Assembly (NCBI GenBank): GCA_022708105.1
Contig: JAKIZI010000004.1
Span: 16,793 to 80,792, forward strand
DNA from: Bacteroidota bacterium
GTDB lineage: Bacteria; Bacteroidota; Bacteroidia; Bacteroidales; WCHB1-69
Length of the DNA stretch: 64,000 nucleotides
Direction of reading: 5' to 3'
Shown: one piece after another, positions 54,103 through 63,302 of the stretch
Layout: the number at the start of each line of letters is the position of its first letter
Position numbering within the stretch: the first letter of the stretch is position 1
The notes under the pieces: model-generated
Told to the model about the DNA's origin: nothing
Databases searched by the model: none
What the model saw: only the letters and a program-made list of their open reading frames with translations
Program-made: the position numbers and the translations under genes

Positions 54103-56724
54103 ATGCAACTTAGGAACTATTCTGTTTTACTCATATCTTTTTTTATATTTTGTTGTAAAATAAATCTTTATAGTCAAGTGATTGTTGCTTCGGATAACGG
54201 CAACAACCTTCAGGAAATTGACTATTCTTCCCCTAAGAATTATGAATTGGGTGGAATTACCTTTTCAGGAAATGCCCAAATAGATCAACGAGCTTTGCCC
54301 TTTATGGTGGGGGAAAGAATTGATGTGCCGGGAGATAAAATCTCTACTGCAATCAAAATGCTTTGGAATACAGGAATTTATGAAAATATTGAAATATCGG
54401 TTACCCGTATTGTCGGCGATGTAATCTTTCTCGATATTAAATTGGAAGCCCGTGCACGTCTCGCCGCCTTCGCTTTTAGTGGAACCAAAAAAAGTGAAGA
54501 AAATGATATCCGCGATAAAATTAAATTATCTCAAGGAAATGTAGTGAATGATAATATGAAACGCACTTGCGTGAATATTATTAAAGAGTATTATGTGGGT
54601 AAGGGATATTATAATTGTGAGGTTTCTGTTGAGGAAAAACCGGACGAGAAGATTAATAATGCGGTCAATCTCTTTTTTAATGTGGATAAACATAAAAAAG
54701 TTAAAATCGAAAAGATTAACTTTTTTGGAAATAAGGAAGTTAGTAAAGCAAAATTGACCAAAGCAATGAAAGGAACCAAAGAAAGATTTCTCTTTATTCC
54801 TTTCTATAAGGCGGATACGGCCATCGCTTTTATGTTTAAAAATCCCGATTATTATAAATCGAAGGATATTTTGGAACATGTTACCGATTACTTTGCAGAT
54901 AGAGTGAAACTTCGTATTTTCAAGTCTTCTAAATTTAATGAAGATGATTACGAACAAGATAAAATCAGTTTGATAGAAAAGTATAACGAACTCGGTTATC
55001 GAAATGCCTATATCGAAAAAGATTCTTTTTATATAAAAGATGGCAATATCAATATTGATATTGCTATTGCCGAAGGGGAAAAATACTATTTTAGAAATAT
55101 AGATTTCGTGGGAAATACCAAATATCCAACGGGATTGTTGAAGCAATTATTGAATATCGGAAAAGGGGATGTTTATAACCAAACACGCCTGATGCAAAAT
55201 CTAAGTATGAATCCGGAAGGAAATGATATCAGTTCTTTATATATGAATGACGGATATCTATTTTTTTATGCCAATCCGATAGAAGTATTGATTGAAAATG
55301 ATTCCATCGACATTGAAATTAGAATTCACGAGGGCAAACAAGCGCGATACAATAAAATTACGGTTTCCGGAAATACAAAAACGAATGACAATGTAATTCT
55401 GCGCGAAGTAACTACCATTCCCGGTCAGCTGTTCAACAGATCGGACATTATCAGAACCCAACAAGTGTTGCTTTCATTAGGCTATTTTGATCAAGAAAAA
55501 CTGAATGTGGTTCCTAAACCGAATGAAACAGACGGAACAGTGGATATTGAATATGTGGTGGCAGAAACCTCTTCCGATCAGCTTGAACTGTCGGCTGGCT
55601 ACGGCGCCACAGGATTGGTGCTTAGTGCTGGAATATCATTTAATAATTTCTCTTTTAAAAAGATATTTAACAAAGATGCATGGACCCCGGTTCCTTCCGG
55701 AGACGGACAAAAATTATCACTCCGCATTTCGACCAATGCTACTTGGTATCAATCCTACAGTCTCTCTTTTACAGAACCCTGGCTTGGAGGTAAAAAACCA
55801 AATTCTCTTGGCGCATCTCTCTATTATCAAGAACAAACCAACGGTTATAGCCGGAAAGACAGCCGATTTGCTTCAATTAAAATTATCGGAGCCAACTTGA
55901 CTTTTGCAAAGAAAGTAAAGTGGCCGGATGATTATTTCCAGATTTCACACGGCTTGATTTACCAATATTATATGGTAAATAACTATAGCAATCTCTTTAT
56001 CTTTAATAATGGTTATGCCAATAACATCAGTTATGTCTTTTCGGTGATGCGGAACTCTGTTAGTGCCCCGATTTATCCAAGAGAAGGTAGCGAAATTCTT
56101 TTCTCAGTTCAGTTGACACCTCCATACTCTCTTTTTACCAATAAGGATTATTCTACCATGACGGATCAACAAAAGTATAAAATGCTTGAGTTCCATAAAT
56201 GGAAGTTTAATATCTCATGGTTTACAAAGATTGTTGATAATTTGGTATTGAATGTTCGTATGAAAACCGGATTTATGGGTTCTTACAACCCAAAGATCGG
56301 CGCTCCGCCATTCGAAAGATTCTATTTGGGAGGAGATGGATTATCTAGTTATGCTTTGGATGGAAGAGAAGTAATCGGAATGCGTGGTTATGACGATAGT
56401 GCTTTGACGCCTCTTATTGACGGAAATGAGTACGGTGGAACCATATATAATAAATTTACAGCTGAAATACGTTATCCTATCACATTAAATCCCAGTGCTA
56501 CGATCTATCTTCTTGCATTTGCTGAAGCCGGAAAAGCATGGACAGACAAGAGAATGTATTCTCCATTTAATATGTATAAATCTGCCGGAGCCGGTGTGAG
56601 AATTTATTTGCCAATGTTCGGATTACTCGGATTTGATTGGGGATACGGATTTGATGAAGTTCCCGGAAAACCCGGCGTAAATGGCAGTAGATTCCATATT
56701 TCTATTAATCAGTCTATTGACTAA
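54103..56724 (+). CDS. bamA: Outer membrane protein assembly factor BamA
   Basis: Inserts beta-barrel proteins into the outer membrane. The 873-residue protein has a signal peptide (about residues 1-25, ending LYSQ), several POTRA repeats (about 45-470; e.g. YELGGITFSGNAQIDQRALPFMVGERID, FVGNTKYPTGLLKQLLNIGKGDVYNQ) and a C-terminal Omp85 barrel with GATGLVLSAGISFNNFS, FYLGGDGLSSYALDGREVIGMRGYDD and AEIRYPITLNPSATIYLLAFAEAGKAW. The barrel ends FHISINQSID rather than in the usual terminal aromatic residue. Three OmpH/Skp genes follow. Confidence 0.96.
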   Translation: MQLRNYSVLLISFFIFCCKINLYSQVIVASDNGNNLQEIDYSSPKNYELGGITFSGNAQIDQRALPFMVGERIDVPGDKISTAIKMLWNTGIYENIEISVTRIVGDVIFLDIKLEARARLAAFAFSGTKKSEENDIRDKIKLSQGNVVNDNMKRTCVNIIKEYYVGKGYYNCEVSVEEKPDEKINNAVNLFFNVDKHKKVKIEKINFFGNKEVSKAKLTKAMKGTKERFLFIPFYKADTAIAFMFKNPDYYKSKDILEHVTDYFADRVKLRIFKSSKFNEDDYEQDKISLIEKYNELGYRNAYIEKDSFYIKDGNINIDIAIAEGEKYYFRNIDFVGNTKYPTGLLKQLLNIGKGDVYNQTRLMQNLSMNPEGNDISSLYMNDGYLFFYANPIEVLIENDSIDIEIRIHEGKQARYNKITVSGNTKTNDNVILREVTTIPGQLFNRSDIIRTQQVLLSLGYFDQEKLNVVPKPNETDGTVDIEYVVAETSSDQLELSAGYGATGLVLSAGISFNNFSFKKIFNKDAWTPVPSGDGQKLSLRISTNATWYQSYSLSFTEPWLGGKKPNSLGASLYYQEQTNGYSRKDSRFASIKIIGANLTFAKKVKWPDDYFQISHGLIYQYYMVNNYSNLFIFNNGYANNISYVFSVMRNSVSAPIYPREGSEILFSVQLTPPYSLFTNKDYSTMTDQQKYKMLEFHKWKFNISWFTKIVDNLVLNVRMKTGFMGSYNPKIGAPPFERFYLGGDGLSSYALDGREVIGMRGYDDSALTPLIDGNEYGGTIYNKFTAEIRYPITLNPSATIYLLAFAEAGKAWTDKRMYSPFNMYKSAGAGVRIYLPMFGLLGFDWGYGFDEVPGKPGVNGSRFHISINQSID

Positions 56725-56765
56725 TATTAAGTTCGCAATAAATAGGTGATAATTAAAATAAATGA

Positions 56766-56774
56766 TACATTTGC
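56766..56774 (+). promoter_or_regulatory. -7 promoter box TACATTTGC for the ompH cluster
   Basis: Match 36 bases before the first OmpH ATG at 56811; the Skp genes can thus be expressed apart from bamA. Confidence 0.6.
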
Positions 56775-56810
56775 ACGTTAGAAATTAATATGGATTAAAA
56801 TATTGTAATT

Positions 56811-57350
56811 ATGAAAAAAAGTGTAGCTTTCCTTATGTTGATGGTATTGTTTGCATTACCATCATTTGCCCAAAAATATGCTTATATAGATTCGGAATAT
56901 ATTCTTGGAAATATGCCGGAATATGTTGAAGCTCAAGCAGAGTTGGATCGTTTGGCTGCGGAATGGCAAAAAGAAATTGAAGTGCAATTTACTCGAATTG
57001 ACTCTATGTACAAAAAATATCAAGTTGAATCAATTACCCTCCCTGCCAATATGAAAAAGAAAAGAGAAGAAGCCATCATTGCCGCAGAAAAAGAGGCAAA
57101 AGATCTTCAGAAAAAACGTTTTGGTAAGGATGGGGATCTTTTCAAGAAAAGAGAAGAATTGGTTAAACCCATTCAAGACCGTGTATTTACTGCGATAGAT
57201 GAGTATGCTAAAGATAGAGGGTATGCATTTATCTTTGACACCGCCGGTTCCATGACAATTGTCTATGCAGATCCCAAATGGGATATTAATGAGGAAATTA
57301 TGAATAAATTAGGGGTTACGCCAAGTGATTCTCCCACAGAAGAAGAATAA
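56811..57350 (+). CDS. OmpH/Skp-family periplasmic chaperone 1
   Basis: Holds unfolded outer-membrane proteins for BamA. The 179-residue protein has a signal peptide (MKKSVAFLMLMVLFALPSFA, cleavage before QK), the family start KYAYIDSEYILGNMPEYVEAQAELDRLAAEWQKEIE, and a long charged coiled-coil core, then YAFIFDTAGSMTIVYADPKWDINEEIMNKLG. The C-terminal DPKWDINEE block distinguishes it from the two downstream copies and is the classical Bacteroidota OmpH form. Acidic tail DSPTEEE. Confidence 0.93.
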   Translation: MKKSVAFLMLMVLFALPSFAQKYAYIDSEYILGNMPEYVEAQAELDRLAAEWQKEIEVQFTRIDSMYKKYQVESITLPANMKKKREEAIIAAEKEAKDLQKKRFGKDGDLFKKREELVKPIQDRVFTAIDEYAKDRGYAFIFDTAGSMTIVYADPKWDINEEIMNKLGVTPSDSPTEEE

Positions 57351-57396
57351 TTAATACGATACATTAACTTTTTAATCATTAAACGATAATATTACA

Positions 57397-57894
57397 ATGA
57401 AGAAAACGATTTTACTTTTAGTTGCCCTTATTTCGCTCTCTCTTTTTACTGCTCAAGCGCAAAAATATGGTCATGTCAATAGTCCCGAATTATTAAAAGC
57501 TATGCCCGGGGTGGATTCTATACAGATTAAATTATTGGCTTTCCAAACGGAACTTGAAGGAGAATATGAAAGTATGCTTAACGAGTTTCAAGCCAAAAAA
57601 GATAAATTTGATAAAGATGCCGGCACTATGTCTTCCGCCATTCGTCAGATCCGAGAAAAAGAATTAGTAGATCTTCAGACCAGAATTCAACAATTTCAAT
57701 ATGGAGTTCAGGATGATTTAGAACAAAAACAATATGATTTGATTAAACCATTTCAAGATAAACTGCAAGCTGCAATCGATGAAGTGGCAAAAGAACATAA
57801 ATATAGTTATGTGTTTGATATTCAAACATTATTGTATTACGAAGGAGGGGAAGATATTACTCCTTTAGTAAAAGCAAAACTTGGTATTAAGTAG
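57397..57894 (+). CDS. OmpH/Skp-family periplasmic chaperone 2
   Basis: A 165-residue paralogue with signal peptide MKKTILLLVALISLSLFTAQA. The mature start QKYGHVNSPELLKAMPGVDSIQIKLLAFQTELEGEY and the coiled core fit OmpH, and the end is FDIQTLLYYEGGEDITPLVKAKLGIK. The MPGVD and G-x-DITxxVKxxLGIK features are shared with copy 3 but not copy 1, indicating a later duplication. Starts 46 bases after copy 1. Confidence 0.9.
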   Translation: MKKTILLLVALISLSLFTAQAQKYGHVNSPELLKAMPGVDSIQIKLLAFQTELEGEYESMLNEFQAKKDKFDKDAGTMSSAIRQIREKELVDLQTRIQQFQYGVQDDLEQKQYDLIKPFQDKLQAAIDEVAKEHKYSYVFDIQTLLYYEGGEDITPLVKAKLGIK

Positions 57895-57922
57895 AGTTCA
57901 CAATTGATAAATTTAGGATATA

Positions 57923-58432
57923 ATGTATAAAAAAATAATACTTTCAACTATTCTCTTGCTTTTTGGAGGTTCCCTATCAGTTTTTTCTCAAACGAAAGCT
58001 ACTTTTGCACACTTGAACGTATCTGAAATATATAAGTTGATGCCCGGAGTAGATACTGCACAACAACGGATTGCCGAACTACAAGAAGAGTTAACAACAG
58101 TTGGGACAGAACTTCAAAATGAATTTCAACAGAAATATGAAGAATATACAAAATTGGTTTCTACCTATTCACCTGCGGTTGCCAAAGCCAAAGAAGATGA
58201 GCTGAATACGATGTATAGTCGAATTCAAAAATTTTCTCAGGATGCAGAAGAGGAGATGGCACTTAAACAACAAGAATTACTCCAACCATTCCAAAAACGA
58301 ATTCTGGATGCTGTAAAAGTTGTTGCTCAAACTGAAGGTTATGCGTACGTTTTTGACGTTTCCACCATCTCTTTTTCGGAAGGAGGAAATGATATTACCG
58401 CTAAGGTTAAAACACAATTGGGGATTAAATAG
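57923..58432 (+). CDS. OmpH/Skp-family periplasmic chaperone 3
   Basis: A 169-residue paralogue with signal peptide MYKKIILSTILLLFGGSLSVFS, cleavage before QT. The mature start ATFAHLNVSEIYKLMPGVDTAQQRIAELQEEL and end FDVSTISFSEGGNDITAKVKTQLGIK closely parallel copy 2. The gene lies 28 bases after copy 2 and its stop is one base from the convergent ricT stop, with no terminator visible. Confidence 0.9.
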   Translation: MYKKIILSTILLLFGGSLSVFSQTKATFAHLNVSEIYKLMPGVDTAQQRIAELQEELTTVGTELQNEFQQKYEEYTKLVSTYSPAVAKAKEDELNTMYSRIQKFSQDAEEEMALKQQELLQPFQKRILDAVKVVAQTEGYAYVFDVSTISFSEGGNDITAKVKTQLGIK

Positions 58433-58433
58433 A

Positions 58434-59633
58434 TTATCTGTCTTCGATTTGTTTTAGTTCATCTAAACTGTAGCTAACTCCTTCATCCATTTTCTTTTGA
58501 TTCACAATAGCAAATTCCTCTAAAGTTTCGGGGAATTTTCCTTTTTTATTCATTTCAATGATTTCGTTAACCTTATCTAACGGGATGGCAAAAATAGTGG
58601 AGTTGTCATTGGCGTATGAATACCAAACAATTTTCTTGAAAATATCTATTTTATTGTAAAAACCTTTTCCTTTTTTGGTTTTCAGATGAATATTGGGTTG
58701 CGGAAAAGCTTTTAATTCTTCCACGTATGTCGATTGTTCAAAATTAAGACAGCATTTGAGTTTGCCGCATTGGCCCGCCAATTTCTGAGGATTCAGGGAG
58801 AGCTGTTGTGTGCGAGCTGCACTGGTCGATACCGATTGGAAATTGCTAAGCCACGAAGAACAGCATAGTTCCCGACCGCAAGAACCAAGTCCACCTAAAC
58901 GCCCGGCTTCTTGTCGTACTCCAATCTGTTTCATCTCTATCCGGATCTTGAATTGCTCCGCTAATATTTTGATGAGTTCTCTAAAATCTACTCGCTCTTC
59001 TGCCGAATAGTAAAAAACAGCTTTGGAACCATCGCCTTGATACTCGACATCGTTGATTTTCATCTTTAATTCACAATCCCATGCCATATAACGTGAGGAT
59101 AACATGGTCACATTTTCCTGATTTACAGTCGTAATCCACTTTTCAAGATCGGAAGTTCGTGCCAACCGATAAATCTTTTTGGTAACCTCTTCTTGTTTAA
59201 CCTTTTTGTGGACTAATTGTTTTTGCACCGTGATGCCCAACATCGAAATGATGCCGATATCAAAACCGGAAGTTGCTTCCACGGCTACAACATCACCAAC
59301 CTTATAAACTCCTTCCGAAGGGAGTAGAAAAAAATCCTTGCGACTGTTTTTAAACCGAACTTCTGCAATCGGAAAATCTAAATGCAAGGTAGATAGTTCT
59401 AATTGGGCGATCCAATCAAAGGAACTTAATTTACATGCACTATGATTGTAGCTGCTGCAGTGAGATTCACTTGGATCCGGGGTGTCGGAAAGACCACGAC
59501 TTAAAAAGGGATTTTCGGATATTTTATTTGCTTCCGAACTGGTCCCTGTCCGGATATCCATATTTAGATAGTCATCAAGGTTTTCTATGGTTGAGTGATC
59601 TTTATCGTCCGTATGTTTGCTGAATTGTTTCAT
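58434..59633 (-). CDS. ricT: PSP1-domain Fe-S protein RicT (YaaT-like)
   Basis: A 399-residue cytoplasmic protein. The PSP1 core includes FPIAEVRFKNSRKDFFLLPSEGVYKVGDVVAVEATSGFDIGIISM and the cysteine cluster GGLGSCGRELCCSSWL...QKLAGQCGKLKCCLNFE, the ligands of the RicAFT [4Fe-4S] cluster region. In Bacillus, RicT acts with RicA and RicF on RNase Y mRNA processing; those partners are not visible, so the role in Bacteroidota is inferred. The C-terminal ~100 residues are lineage-specific. A -7 box lies 25 bases upstream. Confidence 0.88.
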   Translation of the reverse strand: MKQFSKHTDDKDHSTIENLDDYLNMDIRTGTSSEANKISENPFLSRGLSDTPDPSESHCSSYNHSACKLSSFDWIAQLELSTLHLDFPIAEVRFKNSRKDFFLLPSEGVYKVGDVVAVEATSGFDIGIISMLGITVQKQLVHKKVKQEEVTKKIYRLARTSDLEKWITTVNQENVTMLSSRYMAWDCELKMKINDVEYQGDGSKAVFYYSAEERVDFRELIKILAEQFKIRIEMKQIGVRQEAGRLGGLGSCGRELCCSSWLSNFQSVSTSAARTQQLSLNPQKLAGQCGKLKCCLNFEQSTYVEELKAFPQPNIHLKTKKGKGFYNKIDIFKKIVWYSYANDNSTIFAIPLDKVNEIIEMNKKGKFPETLEEFAIVNQKKMDEGVSYSLDELKQIEDR

Positions 59634-59657
59634 TTTTCAATATTTGAGTTAAGAGAT

Positions 59658-59666
59658 GCAAAAGTA
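59658..59666 (-). promoter_or_regulatory. -7 promoter box TACTTTTGC for ricT
   Basis: Minus-strand match 24 bases before the ATG at 59633. Confidence 0.6.
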
Positions 59667-59735
59667 CAAAATAATTTGCTTTTTGTCAACTGCGAATCTT
59701 TCATTTTCGTGATGACAGGATCTTGATTGGAGCAG

Positions 59736-60428
59736 TTAATCTTTCTTGAGCGATGCAATTGCCAGTATCACTCCCAGTGCAACCCCACACAAAGCGGCAA
59801 AAAGAACTTGTAAGTCTTTGGGTAATATAAAGGTAATGGTATGAGCCGGAATCCAGAAAAACGGAATCGTCTTTTTGAAAACAAATCCCCATTGTACATT
59901 CCAATTGATACCCGATAAAATTTCTTTAATGCGTATAGGATGACAAAAACAATTAAGTTTACCTTGATATTGGGCAATGTGTGCATCCGTGATTTTATGA
60001 ATGGTCATAAAAACAGGGGCAAAGGAGGTATTCATAACTACACTGATGGCAAATGCTCCCATGAGTTTCATGTCGGAAAAAGATTCCATCATGGCTGCAT
60101 TAATACCATGTAAACATGAAAATTGATCTAAAAATGCAGGAACGCCACTACGGAAAACAGCAAGAGATAACGCAATCCACATTCCTAAAAATCCCCAAAC
60201 AACTGCGCGAGGAAGCAATCCGAAATGATGAAGCGTGTACTTTCCTGTTTTGATTCTTACACCCAAAACCTCTCCGAAAGTAGAGAGAATCGCAAACTTG
60301 ACAAATGCTGCAAGTATAGGAAAAGAACGATTGATATCAAGATAGGTGTGGTAAACGGAGTCGAAAATAAAAAATGGAGATAATAGGAGTGCTACGCACA
60401 ATAAGATAATGAGGTCGCTCTTTTTCAT
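59736..60428 (-). CDS. Mpv17/PMP22-like integral membrane protein
   Basis: A 230-residue inner-membrane protein with about four to five helices. The C-terminal part INWNVQWGFVFKKTIPFFWIPAHTITFILPKDLQVLFAALCGVALGVILAIAS and the middle LLPRAVVWGFLGMWIALSLAVF match a bacterial group commonly named Mpv17/PMP22-like. Biochemical role unknown; no partner genes nearby. Own -7 box at 60478; ricT follows on the same strand with its own promoter. Confidence 0.72.
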   Translation of the reverse strand: MKKSDLIILLCVALLLSPFFIFDSVYHTYLDINRSFPILAAFVKFAILSTFGEVLGVRIKTGKYTLHHFGLLPRAVVWGFLGMWIALSLAVFRSGVPAFLDQFSCLHGINAAMMESFSDMKLMGAFAISVVMNTSFAPVFMTIHKITDAHIAQYQGKLNCFCHPIRIKEILSGINWNVQWGFVFKKTIPFFWIPAHTITFILPKDLQVLFAALCGVALGVILAIASLKKD

Positions 60429-60477
60429 GGGTGTAAGTCGTATATTTTATGGCGTTTAGGGTTGTTTTTTTTGCGTA

Positions 60478-60486
60478 GCAAATATA
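60478..60486 (-). promoter_or_regulatory. -7 promoter box TATATTTGC for the Mpv17-like gene
   Basis: Minus-strand match 49 bases before the ATG at 60428, back-to-back with the rfbB promoter. Confidence 0.5.
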
Positions 60487-60544
60487 AGTTAATTTTTTAT
60501 GCTGTTGAAGCGAAAACAGCAACGAAAACAAATAAATTAATTTG

Positions 60545-60553
60545 TATTTTTGC
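60545..60553 (+). promoter_or_regulatory. -7 promoter box TATTTTTGC for rfbB
   Basis: Overlaps a longer start at 60550 and ends 15 bases before ATG 60568, so it decides the start. Confidence 0.65.
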
Positions 60554-60567
60554 AAAAAAGGAAAATT

Positions 60568-61620
60568 ATGAGAAAAATATTGATTACGGGAGGAGCAGGC
60601 TTCATCGGCTCTCATCTGGTTCGTCGTTTTGTGAAACGATATCCCCACTATGAAATTTATAATCTCGATAAACTTACTTATGCCGGAAATTTGGAAAATC
60701 TTTCTGATATCGAAAATGCGCCCCACTATCATTTTATCAAAGCCGATATTGTGGACGGAGAGAAAATGCTTGAATTGTTTCGGGAATATAACTTTGATGC
60801 AGTGATTCATCTGGCGGCGGAGTCTCATGTGGATCGCTCCATTGACAACCCGATGGAGTTTATTATGACCAATGTGGTGGGAACAGTGAATCTCTTAAAT
60901 GCCGCCCGGGCAATATGGAAAGGAAATCAGGAAAGAAAACGGTTCTATCATGTTTCTACGGATGAAGTGTACGGCTCTTTGCACGATAGTGGCGCTTTTA
61001 CCGAAACAACTCCCTATGCTCCTCATAGTCCTTATTCCGCTTCGAAGGCCTCTTCCGACCATTTTGTCCGTGCATATCATGATACGTACGGATTGCCAAT
61101 GGTGATTTCTAATTGCTCGAATAATTACGGACCTAATCAATTTCCGGAAAAATTAATCCCGCTCTTTATTCATAATATAAAGCATGGCAAACCATTGCCT
61201 GTGTATGGACAAGGATTGAATGTCCGTGATTGGTTGTACGTCGAAGATCATGCCGAAGCTATTGATACTATTTTTCATCAGGGAAAGGACGGAGAAACCT
61301 ATAATATCGGTGGAAATAATGAGTGGAAGAATATAGACCTGATTAAAAAGTTGATTGAAATTATGGATAAAAAGTTGGGACGCCCCGAAGGAAGTTCCCT
61401 CTCCTTAATTACCTACGTGACCGATCGTGCCGGCCATGACTTGCGCTATGCCATTGATGCTTCCAAATTAAAAGATGATTTGCGCTGGGAACCTCACATG
61501 AAATTTACGGAAGGCTTTGAGAAAACTGTCGATTGGTACCTCGCCAACGAAAAATGGCTCGAAAATGTTACATCCGGCAGCTATCAGGAGTATTATAAAA
61601 AGATGTACGATCATCGTTAA
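60568..61620 (+). CDS. rfbB: dTDP-glucose 4,6-dehydratase
   Basis: Makes dTDP-4-keto-6-deoxyglucose, precursor of rhamnose and other deoxy sugars of surface polysaccharides. The 350-residue short-chain dehydrogenase shows the Rossmann motif ITGGAGFIGSHLVRR, catalytic Thr131-Asp132-Glu133 in VSTDEVYGSL, Tyr156 and Lys160 in PYSASKASSDHFVRAYHDTYGLP, and NNYGPNQFPEKLIP plus VRDWLYVEDHAEAI. The other rhamnose genes (rfbA, rfbC, rfbD) are not adjacent. ATG 60568 is chosen over an upstream frame start because the latter overlaps the -7 box. Confidence 0.95.
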   Translation: MRKILITGGAGFIGSHLVRRFVKRYPHYEIYNLDKLTYAGNLENLSDIENAPHYHFIKADIVDGEKMLELFREYNFDAVIHLAAESHVDRSIDNPMEFIMTNVVGTVNLLNAARAIWKGNQERKRFYHVSTDEVYGSLHDSGAFTETTPYAPHSPYSASKASSDHFVRAYHDTYGLPMVISNCSNNYGPNQFPEKLIPLFIHNIKHGKPLPVYGQGLNVRDWLYVEDHAEAIDTIFHQGKDGETYNIGGNNEWKNIDLIKKLIEIMDKKLGRPEGSSLSLITYVTDRAGHDLRYAIDASKLKDDLRWEPHMKFTEGFEKTVDWYLANEKWLENVTSGSYQEYYKKMYDHR

Positions 61621-61658
61621 TTCATTATACTTAAAGAATTAGATTAAAATAACTATCT

Positions 61659-62411
61659 ATGTCAATTATTGTAAAAAATGTCTCTAAACTTTACGGAAAA
61701 CAACATGCACTCGACCAAGTGAGTTTTGAAGTAAAAAAAGGTGAAATAGTTGGGTTCCTTGGTCCCAATGGTGCCGGAAAATCTACCATGATGAAGATTA
61801 TTACCTGTTTTCTTCCGCCTTCCTCTGGGGATGTATCCGTCTGCGGGCTCGATATCCGCAACGATTCCCTCGAATTGAGAAAGAAAATAGGGTATCTCTC
61901 CGAAAGCAATCCCTTTTATCCTGATATGTATGTTCGTGAATTTCTCGAATTCATCGCCGGAATCCATCAACTTAAAGATAAAAAGAAAAGTGTGGATCAT
62001 GTTATTGAGATGACACGCCTTCAAATAGAACAACATAAAAAAATCGGGGCGCTGTCTCGCGGTTATAAGCAACGTGTTGGACTGGCGCAAGCTCTTATCC
62101 ATAATCCGGAAGTTCTTATTTTGGATGAACCGACTACCGGCCTCGACCCTAACCAATTGGTGGAAATACGTGAATTGATTAAGAAATGCGGAAAGACCAA
62201 AACCGTCCTGCTCTCTACCCACATCATGCAAGAAGTGGAGGCGATGTGTGACCGTGTGATTATTATCAATACGGGTAAAATTGTGCTTGACCGCAAAATT
62301 GAAGATGTGATGAAAATTGCCACGGAGATGGGGATTAAACAGAAACATGATGCTTCGGAGCAACATGATTTGGAACAGCTTTTCCATCGCTTGACGCAAA
62401 ATAGAACCTAA
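61659..62411 (+). CDS. gldA: ABC transporter ATP-binding protein, GldA-like
   Basis: A 250-residue nucleotide-binding subunit. Walker A GPNGAGKS at 35-42, Q-loop LSESNPFYPDM, signature LSRGYKQRVGLAQAL, Walker B VLILDEPTTGLDP and switch His in STHIMQEVEAM are intact. The N-terminus MSIIVKNVSKLYGKQHALDQVSFEVKKGEIVGFLGPNGAGKSTMMK closely matches GldA of gliding Bacteroidota, but GldF and GldG permease genes do not follow; homologues also occur in non-gliding Bacteroidales. Its stop and the next ATG share one base (TAATG). Confidence 0.8.
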   Translation: MSIIVKNVSKLYGKQHALDQVSFEVKKGEIVGFLGPNGAGKSTMMKIITCFLPPSSGDVSVCGLDIRNDSLELRKKIGYLSESNPFYPDMYVREFLEFIAGIHQLKDKKKSVDHVIEMTRLQIEQHKKIGALSRGYKQRVGLAQALIHNPEVLILDEPTTGLDPNQLVEIRELIKKCGKTKTVLLSTHIMQEVEAMCDRVIIINTGKIVLDRKIEDVMKIATEMGIKQKHDASEQHDLEQLFHRLTQNRT

Positions 62412-63295
62412 TGCCGATGTTATACAGAAAATTGCTTTTTTTGGTTGTTTTTTGTTCTCTTACTGCACTGCTTTTTTCAGGGTGTAAGAAAGAAGATGAG
62501 TTCATACAGGTTGAAGTCACTACTCCCGAACCGAGCAATCTGCCGGCAGCTACTCTTTATGAAGTATGCTACGGCGAACATCAGCGCAATATGATGGATG
62601 TCTTTCTTCCGGCCCGTCGCAATACATCGACCCCCGTTGTGGTGCTCATTCACGGAGGTTCTTGGTCATCGGGCGACAAATCGGATATGCACATTTTGGC
62701 CAATTTGTTTGCTCAAACCTACGGAGTGGCCGCTGTTTGCATCAATTATCGATTATTGCCGGAAAACGCTTTGCCGGCACAGATGGAGGATATTCATGCG
62801 GTGTTGGCTCAGGTGGCTGCCCACCAACCGGAGTGGCATGTTTCCGCCAACTCTTTTTTTCTCATGGGTGTGAGCGCCGGCGCTCATTTGGCATTGCTCT
62901 ATTCGTACGGATATGACACACAACAGGTGGTAAAAGGAGTTATCTCTATGTGTGGTCCTACCAATTTTGATTTGCCCGAGATGTTCACCCAATATAGTGA
63001 TTGGAATGCGTTGATTAGCTTACTGGTCGGGGCTTCCTACGAAGAGAATCCCGATGCGTGGCGACAGGCAAGTCCCTGGTTTCACGTTAAGGCAACTTCC
63101 TGTCCGACGATTATGGCGCATTGCGAAAATGACTCTGTGGTGCCCTACAGTCAGGCGCTGATGCTTTATGACCGCTTATCGGCATTCGGTGTAGAAACAC
63201 AATTTTTTTCCTATCCGACCGGAGGCCATTCTTTCGAAGGTGTCAATGTCTTAGAAATTTTGTCGGCCTGTGAGGAAATGATATTATCAAAATAA
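62411..63295 (+). CDS. Alpha/beta-hydrolase lipoprotein (BD-FAE/carboxylesterase-like)
   Basis: A 294-residue lipoprotein (lipobox LLFSGC, Cys25) with an alpha/beta hydrolase fold. Visible are the oxyanion-hole motif [12 protein letters not shown], nucleophile Ser in [15 protein letters not shown], and acid and histidine in [12 protein letters not shown] and GGHSFEG, a complete triad of the kynurenine formamidase/BD-FAE esterase group. The substrate is unknown; an outer-membrane or periplasmic esterase is likely from the lipid anchor. It is translationally coupled to the GldA-like gene. Confidence 0.85.
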   Translation: MPMLYRKLLFLVVFCSLTALLFSGCKKEDEFIQVEVTTPEPSNLPAATLYEVCYGEHQRNMMDVFLPARRNTSTPVVVLIHGGSWSSGDKSDMHILANLFAQTYGVAAVCINYRLLPENALPAQMEDIHAVLAQVAAHQPEWHVSANSFFLMGVSAGAHLALLYSYGYDTQQVVKGVISMCGPTNFDLPEMFTQYSDWNALISLLVGASYEENPDAWRQASPWFHVKATSCPTIMAHCENDSVVPYSQALMLYDRLSAFGVETQFFSYPTGGHSFEGVNVLEILSACEEMILSK

Positions 63296-63302
63296 ACAGA
63301 TT

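Noticed and set aside
61662..62399. 245-residue minus-strand frame over gldA
   Set aside because: Mirrors the conserved ATPase almost exactly and shows no family features.
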